Origin: JACKCR01 sp041390305
GTDB taxonomy: Bacteria; Eisenbacteria; RBG-16-71-46; CAIMUX01
NCBI GenBank assembly: GCA_041390305.1
Contig: JAWKQE010000002.1
Span: 186,001 to 250,000 of the forward strand
DNA length: 64,000 bases
Direction: 5' to 3'
Shown piece by piece: positions 52,646 to 61,367 of this stretch (within the stretch, counting starts at the first letter, position 1; each line of letters starts with the position of its first letter). The notes beneath the pieces are model-generated. The model was not told where the DNA came from. It saw only the letters and a program-made list of their open reading frames with translations, and searched no databases. Made by a program: the position numbers and the translations under genes.

Positions 52646-55426
52646 TCAGTTCAGCAGTACGACCCGCACATGCTGGGCCCGGTAGTTCCACGAGAGCCGG
52701 GCGAAGTAGATCCCGGACGGCGCGCGGGCACCGGAGTCCTGGTCTCCGGACCAGACGACCTCGTGCCGTCCCGCCGCCATCGGGCCGGACACGACTTCGC
52801 GAATCCGTCGGCCCTGCACGTCGTGGATGGTGAGATCGACGTCGGTGGCTTCGTCCAGAACGAAGGCCAGTCGCGCCTCCTGCACGGCGGGGGAGTCTCC
52901 CACGAGATGCAGCTGGGTGCTCGGATCCGTGGGGATGATCTCGCCCGTGCCGGTCGACTCGGGATCGAGAGTGACGAAGAGATGCTGGTCCCCCGGGATC
53001 GCCGTCATGTCCGGGCTCAGTCCGAGTTCCCCGTAACCACCGCCGACTCCTGGCAGCCACTGATTGCCGACCGATCCATCGCCGCGCACGAGGAATGCGC
53101 TGATCCCGAGAGACGACGTTCCCGTTCCGCTCAGTCCGAGTTCCTCGTAGGGAAGGTAGAGCTCGAATCCACTCGTTGCGGTCGGCGCTGGCGATGGGTC
53201 GCTGCCGGTGACTCCCAGCGTGTTCGTGTCGTTGAACGCGATCTCCATGCCTGCACTGTTGCTGCCGCCGCCGAGGAAGCCGGAAGGGAGATTGACCGTC
53301 CCTGACCCGCGATAGACGCGATCGGCGCCGCCACTGCTCCGGAGCGAGAAGCGATCGACCCAGAACGTCGAACCGAACGAGTTCACGAAGTAGAGGAGGT
53401 CGGGCGCGAATCCGCTGTCGAAGCGAAGCCCGGTCAGTTCGCGTGGGCCACTCGGCGGTGGGTCGATGTTCGAGAGGTCGAGCACATTCTGTCCGCCCGC
53501 CTCGGTGTCGAGGCAGAGGACGAGTCCGGTGCCGTCCTGCTCGAGGTTTCCGGTGAGGCCGAGGAAGAGCGAGTCGTGCTGGGTGCGGAGATAGAGCTGG
53601 TCCAGTTCGGAGACATCGTCACCGAAGCTCGTGCCGCTGTTCTGCGTGGCGAGCACCGCGTCGAGGCCGAAGTCCAAAGGGATGTCGACGCCGTCGACGA
53701 GGCTGACCGGTGGAGGTGGCGGAACGAGTTCCACCTCGAGCAGCTGATACCCGTACGCAGGGAGCGAGGCGTGGTACGCACCCTGGTTGCTCAGAGTGAT
53801 CGGGGGAAGCGACGTTCCGGTCAGGATGTCGGTGGGGGGGGTCGTGCCGCCCACGACCTCGAAGTCCGCGAGGTCCAAGTCGAACGACTGGACCGAACCG
53901 TTCAGGTTGATGAGGACGAGCACGGCGGACGAAGACGCTTCGTCCCAGCGAAGGAAGCTCCAGACACGGGAGCTGGTGGACGTGGCCGGGTGGTACGTCC
54001 CCCGGGAGAGGGCCGTGTGCGCACGCCGGGCGGCGATGAGTTCGCGGTATCCCTCGAGGAGCGAACCCGGCACACCCATCTGTTCCTCGACGCTGCGTCC
54101 GTCGTTGTCGCGCGAGATCCGTCCGTTGTAGGCGGCGTTGTTGAGGACGAAGTAGTTCGACATCGGCGGGCCGGCGACCCGGTTCCACTTGAACGGTTCA
54201 CGCATAGGGATGTCGGCGGCGTCGCCCGAGTAACCGGTGTTCTTCCGGCCGAGCATGCCGATCTCGTCGCCGTAGTAGATCACGGGCGGGAACGGTTGCG
54301 TGAGGAGGACGGCGGCGGCCGCCCGGCCCTTCGCGAAGTTCTCCCCGATCACGGAGCCGAGCCGGTCGACGTCGTGGTCTCCGATGATGGCGAGGAGAGT
54401 CCCGGGGTTGGGGGCGGCGTCCAGTGCGCGGAGCGTGTTCTCCATCGCGGAGTAGAGTCCGGACGCATCCTCGTAGTAGAGGGCGTCGCGGGCGGCGAAC
54501 TCGAACGGCTTCGTGAATGCGGCATCCATACCTTGGAAGAGCTCGGTGCCGTAGGAACCCCAGTCCGCCTGCTCCGCGAAGATGAACACGTCCGGGTTGA
54601 CGCTTCGGAGCGCCGAACGCCAAGGTGCCCAGAACGTATCGATGTGGTATCCCCAACCGTCTGGTCCGTTCGGGTACGTCTGCCAGACGTGATCGAGACG
54701 GAAGCCGTCGAGCCCGTCCGTGAAGGTTCCATTCATATCTGGATCGAGCAGCCGCTGCGCCCAACTCGTGACGAGTCCGACCGGACCAGGGCTACGCAGG
54801 TCCCAGTGGATGAAGCCGACGGTGTCCCCGTTCCAGGTCGGGTAGACCGACCCGAGGTACTCGGTGTTGCCGCCGTTCGTGAACGCGAGCCAATCGTCGT
54901 ACTCACTCGAGGGATTCTGGTACGCGTCCTCGAACCACGGGGAGTTCTGACTGATTCCGTATGCGACGAAGTCCACGAACACCTTGATCCCGCGTGCGTG
55001 GGCGGCCTCCAGGAAGGCGACGAACTCGGGCTCGGTGCCGAAGCGTGAGTTGAACTCGTCCGCGCGGCCGTGCTGGTAACCGTGGTACGCGGCGGTGGGG
55101 AAGACCGGGTTCATCCACACCGCGGTGACGCCGAGGTCTTCGAGATAATCGAGAGACGCCGTCATGCCGCTGAAGTCGCCGAAGCGAACGGTGTCGTTGT
55201 CGGAGTCGCGCCAGGCGATCGGCATGAAGTGGTAGAAGACGTCGTCCTGGATGCTCGCCTGGGCGGACGCATCCGCAGAGCACAGAACGGTGGGGAGAAA
55301 ACACACGGCCACGAGGGCGAGAGCCCTTCGGAGCCGGGCCGCCAGGGACGCAAACGACTCTTGTTCCTTCGAAGGGGCATCCGACGACGGAAGCGAGGTG
55401 GCGGTCTGTTCCAATGGGCAAGTCAC
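52646..55426 (-). CDS. Secreted GH13 alpha-amylase-like enzyme with C-terminal beta domains
   Basis: The product is 926 aa from the GTG at 55426, chosen for GGAG at 7-nt spacing. The signal peptide (ALALVAVCFLPTVLCSADASAQ) is cut near 56. GH13 barrel at about 60-440: Asp245 in DGFRLDHVW (nucleophile), Glu285 in FIFAEQADWG (acid/base), Asp352 in IIGDHDVDR (stabiliser). Region I, normally D-x-x-x-N-H, reads VDFVAYGISQN and so lacks the Asn-His pair, and region IV has DHD in place of NHD. A maltodextrin-type beta domain follows, then a CBM9/DOMON-like segment (about 600-825), then the FlgD-Ig module (IHDVQGRRIREV, APSGIYFARLSW). Hydrolysis of extracellular starch-like glucans is likely. Confidence 0.88.
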   Translation of the reverse strand: MTCPLEQTATSLPSSDAPSKEQESFASLAARLRRALALVAVCFLPTVLCSADASAQASIQDDVFYHFMPIAWRDSDNDTVRFGDFSGMTASLDYLEDLGVTAVWMNPVFPTAAYHGYQHGRADEFNSRFGTEPEFVAFLEAAHARGIKVFVDFVAYGISQNSPWFEDAYQNPSSEYDDWLAFTNGGNTEYLGSVYPTWNGDTVGFIHWDLRSPGPVGLVTSWAQRLLDPDMNGTFTDGLDGFRLDHVWQTYPNGPDGWGYHIDTFWAPWRSALRSVNPDVFIFAEQADWGSYGTELFQGMDAAFTKPFEFAARDALYYEDASGLYSAMENTLRALDAAPNPGTLLAIIGDHDVDRLGSVIGENFAKGRAAAAVLLTQPFPPVIYYGDEIGMLGRKNTGYSGDAADIPMREPFKWNRVAGPPMSNYFVLNNAAYNGRISRDNDGRSVEEQMGVPGSLLEGYRELIAARRAHTALSRGTYHPATSTSSRVWSFLRWDEASSSAVLVLINLNGSVQSFDLDLADFEVVGGTTPPTDILTGTSLPPITLSNQGAYHASLPAYGYQLLEVELVPPPPPVSLVDGVDIPLDFGLDAVLATQNSGTSFGDDVSELDQLYLRTQHDSLFLGLTGNLEQDGTGLVLCLDTEAGGQNVLDLSNIDPPPSGPRELTGLRFDSGFAPDLLYFVNSFGSTFWVDRFSLRSSGGADRVYRGSGTVNLPSGFLGGGSNSAGMEIAFNDTNTLGVTGSDPSPAPTATSGFELYLPYEELGLSGTGTSSLGISAFLVRGDGSVGNQWLPGVGGGYGELGLSPDMTAIPGDQHLFVTLDPESTGTGEIIPTDPSTQLHLVGDSPAVQEARLAFVLDEATDVDLTIHDVQGRRIREVVSGPMAAGRHEVVWSGDQDSGARAPSGIYFARLSWNYRAQHVRVVLLN

Positions 55427-55943
55427 GTGGTTTCTCCGATTTGCGGGCCACCCCCTGTTGGGGGGCGGGCTCGATGGTCCAACACCCAAGGGTACACCAC
55501 GAGTCGTTGCCTGCAGGAAAACTGTGCACCCGGACGCTCGAATGTCCGGCATGGTGGGGATTTTCGACTGGTGCGTGGTTGCCATTGACACGCGATGGTC
55601 CGCAGCGGTGGAATATTTCTGTTTCGACTCCGCCTCTCGCAGTTCCCCGTTGCCAAAGTGAGGCGTGAGTCTGCGGTCTGGTCCGTGCCGGACGCCCCTG
55701 ATTGCGCGAGCAGGTGTCTCGCGCTGCACCTTCCGACGTCAGCCGACTCGCTGCGTCGCTTCGGTCTCTCGATTGAGGATTTCCGGAGGAAGGAGGTGAT
55801 GCCCCGAAGGGTCTGCTGAAACGATCGATTCGGGTGGTGGTGGGGTGGTGGTTTCTTGGTCTCTCGTTGCGAGACTGAGTGCACGGGAACGCCGTGCACT
55901 CCAATTGCATCCATTGCAAAACAAAGACAGGGAGATTCACGCG
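55427..55943. promoter_or_regulatory. Divergent 517-bp region with a structured leader before the paralogue pair
   Basis: The region lies between the amylase start (-) and the first of two paralogous genes (+). Toward the + gene it holds AAGGAGGTGAT (55790-55800), complementary over 11 nt to the 3' end of 16S rRNA but with no start codon at normal spacing. It also has a G-rich tract (GGTGGTGGTGGGGTGGTGG, 55834-55852), a TCTCG-TTG-CGAGA hairpin (about 55862-55874) and a perfect 10-bp hairpin at 55877-55901. I see no convincing protein gene in it. Confidence 0.45.
55877..55901 (+). promoter_or_regulatory. Perfect 10-bp hairpin in the 5' leader
   Basis: GAGTGCACGG pairs with CCGTGCACTC across the loop GAACG, ending 43 nt before the ATG at 55944 and upstream of the ribosome-binding GGGAG. 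The position suits an mRNA stabiliser or a cis-regulatory element rather than a terminator. Confidence 0.55.
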
Positions 55944-56645
55944 ATGAAGAAGTGGTCACTGCTCCTGGCCGCGGCCGCTCTCGTGGCTGGGGTTTCTGCG
56001 AATGCTGCCAACGTTGCTTCGACCGGCGAAGGCGTTGGAATCCTGAACGACACGTTCGATGTGACCTGCGGCACGTTGCTCTTCAACGCCGACGGCACCT
56101 ATGAGAACGGCTATGCCTGGCAGTATGGTGGCATCGTCGCTCCGCAGTATGGCGCCTTCGCCGAGAAGTACGACTCCGTCGGCCTCATGGTCTGCTCGAT
56201 CGTCATGGATCTGACCCAGGTCGGAAATGACGTCGGCCAGACCTGCGACCTCTACGCTTGGGAAGACGCGGGTGGCCTCCCGGGGTTGGTCCTCGGCGTT
56301 GCCACGGGCTACAACCCGAGCACGATCGCCTTCTGGCCGAGCCTCTCGCGCCACACCGGCGCGATCACGGCGGAGTGCTCCTCCTCCAGTGCCACCTGGG
56401 TCGGCTACTGGGCCAACTGGCCGAACGCCGTGGCGGGTTGGTACGTCGGTGCGGATCAGGACGGGTTCGGCGGCTATCCGTATACGAACATCGCTCCTGG
56501 AATCGGGTATCCGACCGGCTGGAACAACGTCTCGATCGTTTGGGGTCCGACCCAGGCGATCGGTCTCGGTGCCGAGTTCGTCACCTGTCCGGACGTTCCG
56601 ATCGAGAACAAGACGTGGGGCCAGATCAAGAGCCTCTACCAGTAG
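55944..56645 (+). CDS. Secreted protein of unknown function, paralogue 1
   Basis: The product is 233 aa from the ATG at 55944, with GGGAG about 9 nt upstream. A classical signal peptide (KKWSLLLAAAALVAGVSANA) is followed by a beta-rich mature chain with aromatic repeats (YENGYAWQYGGIVAPQYGAF, PTGWNNVSIVWGPTQAIG) and three or four Cys that could form disulphides. No known catalytic motif is visible. It is about two-thirds identical by eye to the next gene and has the same kind of terminator, so the two arose by tandem duplication. The short 5' leader hairpins suggest strong or regulated expression. Function unknown. Confidence 0.85.
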   Translation: MKKWSLLLAAAALVAGVSANAANVASTGEGVGILNDTFDVTCGTLLFNADGTYENGYAWQYGGIVAPQYGAFAEKYDSVGLMVCSIVMDLTQVGNDVGQTCDLYAWEDAGGLPGLVLGVATGYNPSTIAFWPSLSRHTGAITAECSSSSATWVGYWANWPNAVAGWYVGADQDGFGGYPYTNIAPGIGYPTGWNNVSIVWGPTQAIGLGAEFVTCPDVPIENKTWGQIKSLYQ

Positions 56646-56673
56646 GACGAGCGATCGCCTGATCTGAGACCAG

Positions 56674-56697
56674 GCCCCGGGCGGTGACGCTCGGGGC
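56674..56697 (+). terminator. Intrinsic terminator of paralogue 1
   Basis: A GCCCCG-G-GCG / CGC-T-CGGGGC stem (one G-T pair) with a GTGA loop starts 29 nt after the stop and is followed by TTCGTCGTTGTTC. The same hairpin recurs after paralogue 2. Confidence 0.8.
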
Positions 56698-56807
56698 TTC
56701 GTCGTTGTTCGAGAATCGCGGGAGGGATTAGGATGGTCCGGTGCCCTCCCCCTCCGTGTAGGCGCCCAGATACAGATGTGTCAAAACTCCAGTTCGAGGG
56801 AGGTCCC

Positions 56808-57506
56808 ATGAGAAAGCTCACCTGGCTCCTGGCCGTGACGGCCATGTTCGTCTCGGGCGGCGCATACGCCTCCAACGTGATGTCGACGGGTGGAGGTGTT
56901 GGTGTCCTGAACGACACCTATGATGGCTCCTGCGGCGATCTCCTCTTCAACGCCGATGGAACGTACGAGAACGGGTACGCTTGGGCATACGGGGGAACCT
57001 ACGCGCCGTACTATGGAGCGTTCGCCGAGAAGTACGACACGAACCGCAAGGTCTGCTCCGTGGTCATGGACCTGACGCAGACCGGCAATCAGGCGGGGCG
57101 GACGTGTGACCTCTACGTTTGGGAAGATGCCTCCGGAGTCCCGGGACCCGTTCTAGGGGTTGCCTTCGGCCACGATCCGGGGACGGTGGCGTTCTGGCCC
57201 AGCATTTCCCGCCACGTCGGTTCCGTCACGGCGAACTGCTCCTCGACCGACGCTACCTGGGTCGGATACTGGGGCAGCTGGGTCGATCAGATCGCTGCGT
57301 GGTTCGTCACCGCGGACCTGGACGGATTCGGGGGCAGTCCTTTCACCTGCATTGCTCCTGGGATCGGGTATCCGACCGGCTGGAACAACGTCTCGATCGT
57401 GTGGGGACCGACCCAGGCCCTTGGACTCGGCGCGGAGTTCGTCGACTGTGACGTGGTCCCCGTGGAGAATAAGACCTGGGGAGCGATCAAGAGCCTCTAC
57501 AAGTAG
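56808..57506 (+). CDS. Secreted protein of unknown function, paralogue 2
   Basis: The product is 232 aa from the ATG at 56808, with GAGGGAGG upstream. The signal peptide (KLTWLLAVTAMFVSGGAYA) precedes a mature part aligned without large gaps to paralogue 1: LNDTYDGSCGDLLFNADGTY, LYVWEDASGVPGPVLGVAFG, and GIGYPTGWNNVSIVWGPTQA almost unchanged. The 3' coding block near 57361-57425 is nearly identical in nucleotide sequence to 56512-56560 of paralogue 1, suggesting recent duplication or gene conversion. Expressed from its own promoter or by read-through past the upstream terminator. Function unknown. Confidence 0.85.
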   Translation: MRKLTWLLAVTAMFVSGGAYASNVMSTGGGVGVLNDTYDGSCGDLLFNADGTYENGYAWAYGGTYAPYYGAFAEKYDTNRKVCSVVMDLTQTGNQAGRTCDLYVWEDASGVPGPVLGVAFGHDPGTVAFWPSISRHVGSVTANCSSTDATWVGYWGSWVDQIAAWFVTADLDGFGGSPFTCIAPGIGYPTGWNNVSIVWGPTQALGLGAEFVDCDVVPVENKTWGAIKSLYK

Positions 57507-57535
57507 TGGCGAGCGATCGTCTGGTCTGAGACGAG

Positions 57536-57559
57536 GCCCCGGGCGGAGACGCTCGGGGC
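57536..57559 (+). terminator. Intrinsic terminator of paralogue 2
   Basis: The same stem as at 56674-56697 (loop GAGA instead of GTGA), followed by TTTGTTGT. It starts 29 nt after the stop, the same distance as in paralogue 1. Confidence 0.8.
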
Positions 57560-57824
57560 TTTGTTGTCATGAGGAAGTCCAAGGCGCCCAGGTTGATCCG
57601 ACCGGTACCCCCAATGCCAGAGGCCGCCGCCCGCGGTCATCCGCAATCACCCGGCCACCGGAGTTGTCCCCGCCACCCTCCGCACCCTATCCTTATATGT
57701 CGGAGAGCGAGAGCCACTGATGTGGCCGATCCGGCCTGGTCCTGTCCGTGACAGCCCCGGTCCGGCTTGGCTTCCGGTGTCGTCCGCTCCTCCCTGGGTC
57801 GGCCCAACCTCTTGGAGAGACTTC
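57560..57824. other. Intergenic region before the second GH13 gene
   Basis: These 265 bp after the terminator hold no convincing ORF. The promoter of the GH13 gene should lie here; TATCCTTATAT at about 57688-57698 is an AT-rich patch in an otherwise GC-rich stretch and a possible -10 area. Confidence 0.3.
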
Positions 57825-60536
57825 ATGTACCCGATTTCCCGCTCCTTCCGTCCGCGCTTCGGCCGTCGCCCCGGACTCGATTCGAGCCTCGGTCGCCGAC
57901 CCGGCCTCGGATCCGTCGCCGGCCTCGGCTCCGCCGTCAGACGAGTCGGCTCCGCCCTCGGCGCCTCGGCCTTCTTCGCCGCGGCGCTCCTCCCCGGCTC
58001 GGCCCTCGCCTCGAGCCAGGACAACAACGTGGAGTGGTTCGGGATTTCCCACTTCGGCTGGCAGGACCTCCGCCCGCTCTGCCCGGTCGACCAGCAGTCC
58101 TTCGATGTCCGGGTCCAGTCGTTCCAGAACGACCTCACCGGCGTCCGGGTCTGGGTGGATGACGGCGCGACCGGCTGGGTGACCGCCTCCGTCCAGGAGC
58201 AGCGGGGTCCTTACGACGTCTGGGTCGCGACGATCCCGTCCGTCGCGGTTTCGTCGTTCGGCTACTACATCGAGCTCACCGACGGGACGGACACCGACTA
58301 CTGGTCGCTCGCGGGCATGAGCGAGGATCCGCCGGCGTCGTCCTACACGATCGATTTTGCGACGCTCTCACATGCGCCCTACGGCGCGACTCCGCTCTCG
58401 GGCGGCGGTGTCGTCTTCCGCGTCTGGTCCCCGGGGACGGCTTCGGCCGAGGTCCGCGGCGAGTTCAACGGCTGGGCCGAGGGCGACGAGATGACGCGGG
58501 TGGGGGAGGACTGGATCCACCGCGTGCCGTCCGCGACGATCGGGCAGCAGTACAAGTACCGGTTCGATGACGTTCACTGGAACACGGATCCGCGTGCGCG
58601 TCGCCTCAACGCCTCGGACAACAACAACAGCTACATCCTCGATCCGTTCAGCTATCCCTGGACGGTTTCGGACTTCGACGTTCCGGACTTCGAGGAGATG
58701 GTCATCTACCAGCTCCACATCGGGACCTTCGCGGGAGGGAACGGCGATCCGTACGGCTTCACTCCGTTCCCGTCGCGTTACGTCGACGTGGCGGCGCGTG
58801 CCGATCACCTGGCGGACCTCGGCGTCAACTGCGTCATGATCATGCCGGTGAACGAATTCCCCGGTGACGAGTCGGCCGGCTACAACCCGATCAGCAACTA
58901 CGCGCCGGAATGGAAGTACGGCACGCCGGACGAGTTCAAGTCGATGATCGATGCGTTCCACGAGCGCGGCATCGCGGTCGTCCTCGACATCGTCTGGAAC
59001 CACTTCTCGTTCAGCGACAACTTCATGTGGTACTACGACGGCGACCAGATCTACTTCGACGATCCTGCCCTCGAGACGCCCTGGGGCGCGCAGGCCGACT
59101 TCGACGACGGCAACGTTCGGAGCTACTACCTCGAGTCCGCGCACCAGTGGCTCGACCACTTCAAACTCGACGGCTTCCGGATGGACGCGACCGACTTCAT
59201 GAACATCCCGCCGCAGGATGGTTCGGGCTGGAGCCTCATGCAGGCGCTGAACGACCAGGTCGACACGCGCTGGGCCGACAAGTTCATCTTCGCCGAGCAG
59301 CTCCCGGACGATCCGTTCGTTACGCGTCCCACCTCGCTCGGCGGCGCCGGATTCGATGCGCAGTACCACGACGCGTTCACCGATCGTCTCCGCGAAGTCA
59401 TCCTGACCGCGGCGTCCGGTGATCCGGAGATGTGGAAGATCCAGAACATCGTCAACGGAAGCGGCGCGTTCCTGAACGGACGCTACGTCGTCAACTACGT
59501 CGAGCTCCACGACGAAACCTGGCCGTCCTCCGGAGGACAGCGTCTCGTCAAGACGATCGACACGACCTTCCCGCACGACGACGTCTGGGCCCAGGGCCGG
59601 ACCAAGCTCGCGCAGGGGATCGCGTTCACCGCGCCCGGCATCCCCGCGATGATCATGGGGACGGAGTGGCTCGAGTCGATCGACTTCGGTACGTCCAGCA
59701 CGAACCGGATCGACTGGGAGAAGATGACGACGTACCCCGGAATCTATCAGTACTACCAGGACCTCATCGCGCTCCGGACGTCGGTGACTGCGCTTCGCGC
59801 AGACTCGCCCCACGAAGTCTATCGAGTCGACGAGTCCGCGAACGTGATCGCCTACCAGCGCTACGACTTCGGCGGCAGCGTCGCCGTCGTGGTCGCGAAC
59901 TTCAGCAACAACGACTACACCGGCTTCCGGGTCGGACTCCCGCAACCGAACTCGTGGACCGAAGTGCTGAACAGCCAGTCCGCGGTCTACGGCGGGAGCG
60001 GACTCGACAATCCGGGCACGCTCACTTCCGAAGAGATCGCGTGGGACGGACATCCGTGGTCCGTGGAGCTCAACGTGCCGGCGATGGGGTTCCTCGTGCT
60101 GCAGCAGGGGGACACGAGCGACGTCGGCGACGGGAGCGGTGATGGCACTGGCGACGGTTCGGGCGGCGTGGGTGATGGCATCGGCGATGGTCCCAGCGCT
60201 GCGAACGCTGGGCTGCGTCTTCGCGCGATCCAGCCGAACCCGGCGCAGGACGGGACGTCGGTCCGGTTCGCGTTGGCCTCGGCGTCCGATGTCAGCGTGC
60301 AGGTGTTCGCGAGCACGGGACGTCTCGTCGGCACGATCTTCCAGGGACGGCTTGCGGCCGGAGAGCACGCGATCGAGTGGAACGGGCTCGACGCGGACGG
60401 ACGGCGGGTGCCAAACGGGGTGTACTCGATGCGGGTCGTTGCGAACGGCGCGTCGGGTGCGGCCAGTACGTCGGGTGGCGCGGAGCGGGGCGTTTCGGGC
60501 GGCGAGGTCTCTGGGCGGGTGACGATCCTGCGGTAG
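57825..60536 (+). CDS. Secreted GH13 alpha-glucan-active enzyme with CBM48-like domain
   Basis: The product is 903 aa from the ATG at 57825, with GGAGAG upstream. The n-region is long and Arg-rich, then ALGASAFFAAALLPGSALAS. An E-set domain lies at about 90-180 and a CBM48-like one at about 185-275 (VVFRVWSPGTASAEVRGEFN). GH13 barrel about 290-700: region I VVLDIVWNHF (Asn-His present), Asp454 in DGFRMDATDF, Glu491 in FIFAEQL, Asp563 in VELHDE. A Gly/Asp-rich linker (GDGTGDGSGGVGDGIGDG) leads to the FlgD-Ig module (IQPNPAQDGTSVRFAL, RVPNGVYSMRVV). The layout resembles branching enzyme/isoamylase-type proteins; hydrolysis versus transfer cannot be told. The array of 42-bp repeats begins 127 bp downstream. 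Confidence 0.88.
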   Translation: MYPISRSFRPRFGRRPGLDSSLGRRPGLGSVAGLGSAVRRVGSALGASAFFAAALLPGSALASSQDNNVEWFGISHFGWQDLRPLCPVDQQSFDVRVQSFQNDLTGVRVWVDDGATGWVTASVQEQRGPYDVWVATIPSVAVSSFGYYIELTDGTDTDYWSLAGMSEDPPASSYTIDFATLSHAPYGATPLSGGGVVFRVWSPGTASAEVRGEFNGWAEGDEMTRVGEDWIHRVPSATIGQQYKYRFDDVHWNTDPRARRLNASDNNNSYILDPFSYPWTVSDFDVPDFEEMVIYQLHIGTFAGGNGDPYGFTPFPSRYVDVAARADHLADLGVNCVMIMPVNEFPGDESAGYNPISNYAPEWKYGTPDEFKSMIDAFHERGIAVVLDIVWNHFSFSDNFMWYYDGDQIYFDDPALETPWGAQADFDDGNVRSYYLESAHQWLDHFKLDGFRMDATDFMNIPPQDGSGWSLMQALNDQVDTRWADKFIFAEQLPDDPFVTRPTSLGGAGFDAQYHDAFTDRLREVILTAASGDPEMWKIQNIVNGSGAFLNGRYVVNYVELHDETWPSSGGQRLVKTIDTTFPHDDVWAQGRTKLAQGIAFTAPGIPAMIMGTEWLESIDFGTSSTNRIDWEKMTTYPGIYQYYQDLIALRTSVTALRADSPHEVYRVDESANVIAYQRYDFGGSVAVVVANFSNNDYTGFRVGLPQPNSWTEVLNSQSAVYGGSGLDNPGTLTSEEIAWDGHPWSVELNVPAMGFLVLQQGDTSDVGDGSGDGTGDGSGGVGDGIGDGPSAANAGLRLRAIQPNPAQDGTSVRFALASASDVSVQVFASTGRLVGTIFQGRLAAGEHAIEWNGLDADGRRVPNGVYSMRVVANGASGAASTSGGAERGVSGGEVSGRVTILR

Positions 60537-60560
60537 GGGCGTTTCCCGGCAGGCCTGGAG

Positions 60561-60576
60561 TCCCCGAGGTCGGGGA
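60561..60576 (+). terminator. Short hairpin after the GH13 gene
   Basis: TCCCCGA-GG-TCGGGGA, a 7-bp stem with an almost absent loop, lies 25 nt after the stop. There is no T-run, so termination is only possible. Confidence 0.35.
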
Positions 60577-60663
60577 ACCGGGCCTCGATCTCAGTCACCC
60601 CGAACGGCTTCGCGTCGAGAATCGCACGCCCGTGAACTCCGCCGACCCGCTCGAGGGGTTGCC

Positions 60664-61251
60664 TCTGCACGCCTCGTACCGCCATTTTTCCGCGTAAGGA
60701 TGGTGTCTGCACACGTGCAGCGCGCTCCCTTCGAGGTGCGGGAGCCGTCTGCACGTCTGCAGCGCGCTCCCTTCGGGGTGCGGGAGCTGTCTGCACCGGT
60801 GCAGAGCGCATCCGTAGGCCGAAGGACACGCTCTGCACCCGTTCACGGCGCATCCGCACACGTTACGGAGCCGTCTGCACGCCTGCAGAGCGCATCCTTA
60901 CGCGCACGGGTCCGTCCTGCATGGCTGCACCACGCACCCGCACGTGTAGCGGAGCCGTCTGCACGTCTGCACCATGCTCCTTTACGCGTACGGACGCGTC
61001 GTGCACCCGTGCACCGGGCACCCTCCCGCCTACGGAAGCCTGATGCACGTCTGCAGCGCGCTCCCGCACCCGTGCGGATGGCGCGTGCATCCGTGCAGAC
61101 AGCTCCCGCACCCGTGAGGATGGCCGCCGCACGTTTGCAGAGCGCATCCGTACGCGTAGCGGAGCGTTCTGCACGTGTGCAGGCGCCATCCGCACACGGG
61201 AAAACCACGTACGACCGCGTGCAGAGGGCATCCGCCATCCGGGGGAAGATC
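60664..61251. repeat. Array of fourteen diverged 42-bp tandem repeats with two dyads per unit
   Basis: Units start every 42 bp with no insertion or deletion: 60664, 60706, 60748, 60790, 60832, 60874, 60916, 60958, 61000, 61042, 61084, 61126, 61168 and 61210. The first and last are degenerate. Each unit opens with a TGCAC-2 nt-GTGCA type dyad: the third is the 14-bp palindrome CTGCACCGGTGCAG, and the first and thirteenth have perfect 6-bp arms. The second half is GC-rich and often imperfectly palindromic (GCTCCC...GGGAGC, or TCCGTACGCGTAGCGGA). Several reading frames are open through it on both strands because 42 is a multiple of 3; the Arg/Ala/Pro-rich translation and lack of a good ribosome-binding site argue against a gene. 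The period equals four turns of B-DNA. Confidence 0.85.
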
Positions 61252-61367
61252 GCTGGTGTGGCCGAACGGACTGTCCACGAGTAGGATACGACTGGTGCGT
61301 CGGATCGAGAGTGTGAGTGTCGGTGGGATCCCCAATGGCACGCGGTACGCGCCACGGAGGAAATGAA

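Noticed and set aside
55799..55819. Six-residue leader peptide MPRRVC after AGGAGG
   Set aside because: The ATG is only 2 nt from the Shine-Dalgarno core, too close for efficient initiation, and no attenuator-type codon run is present.
58368..60368. Long minus-strand frame opposite the second GH13 gene
   Set aside because: Charged, repetitive translation typical of antisense in GC-rich DNA; the + strand has all GH13 motifs.
60664..61251. CRISPR array
   Set aside because: There are no unique spacers between conserved repeats; adjacent 42-bp units are related to each other along their whole length, and no cas genes are nearby.
60700..61284. Protein gene of about 194 aa across the 42-bp array
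   Set aside because: The translation is Arg/Ala/Pro-rich, other frames on both strands are equally open, the ATG has no usable ribosome-binding site, and differences between units are not enriched at third codon positions.
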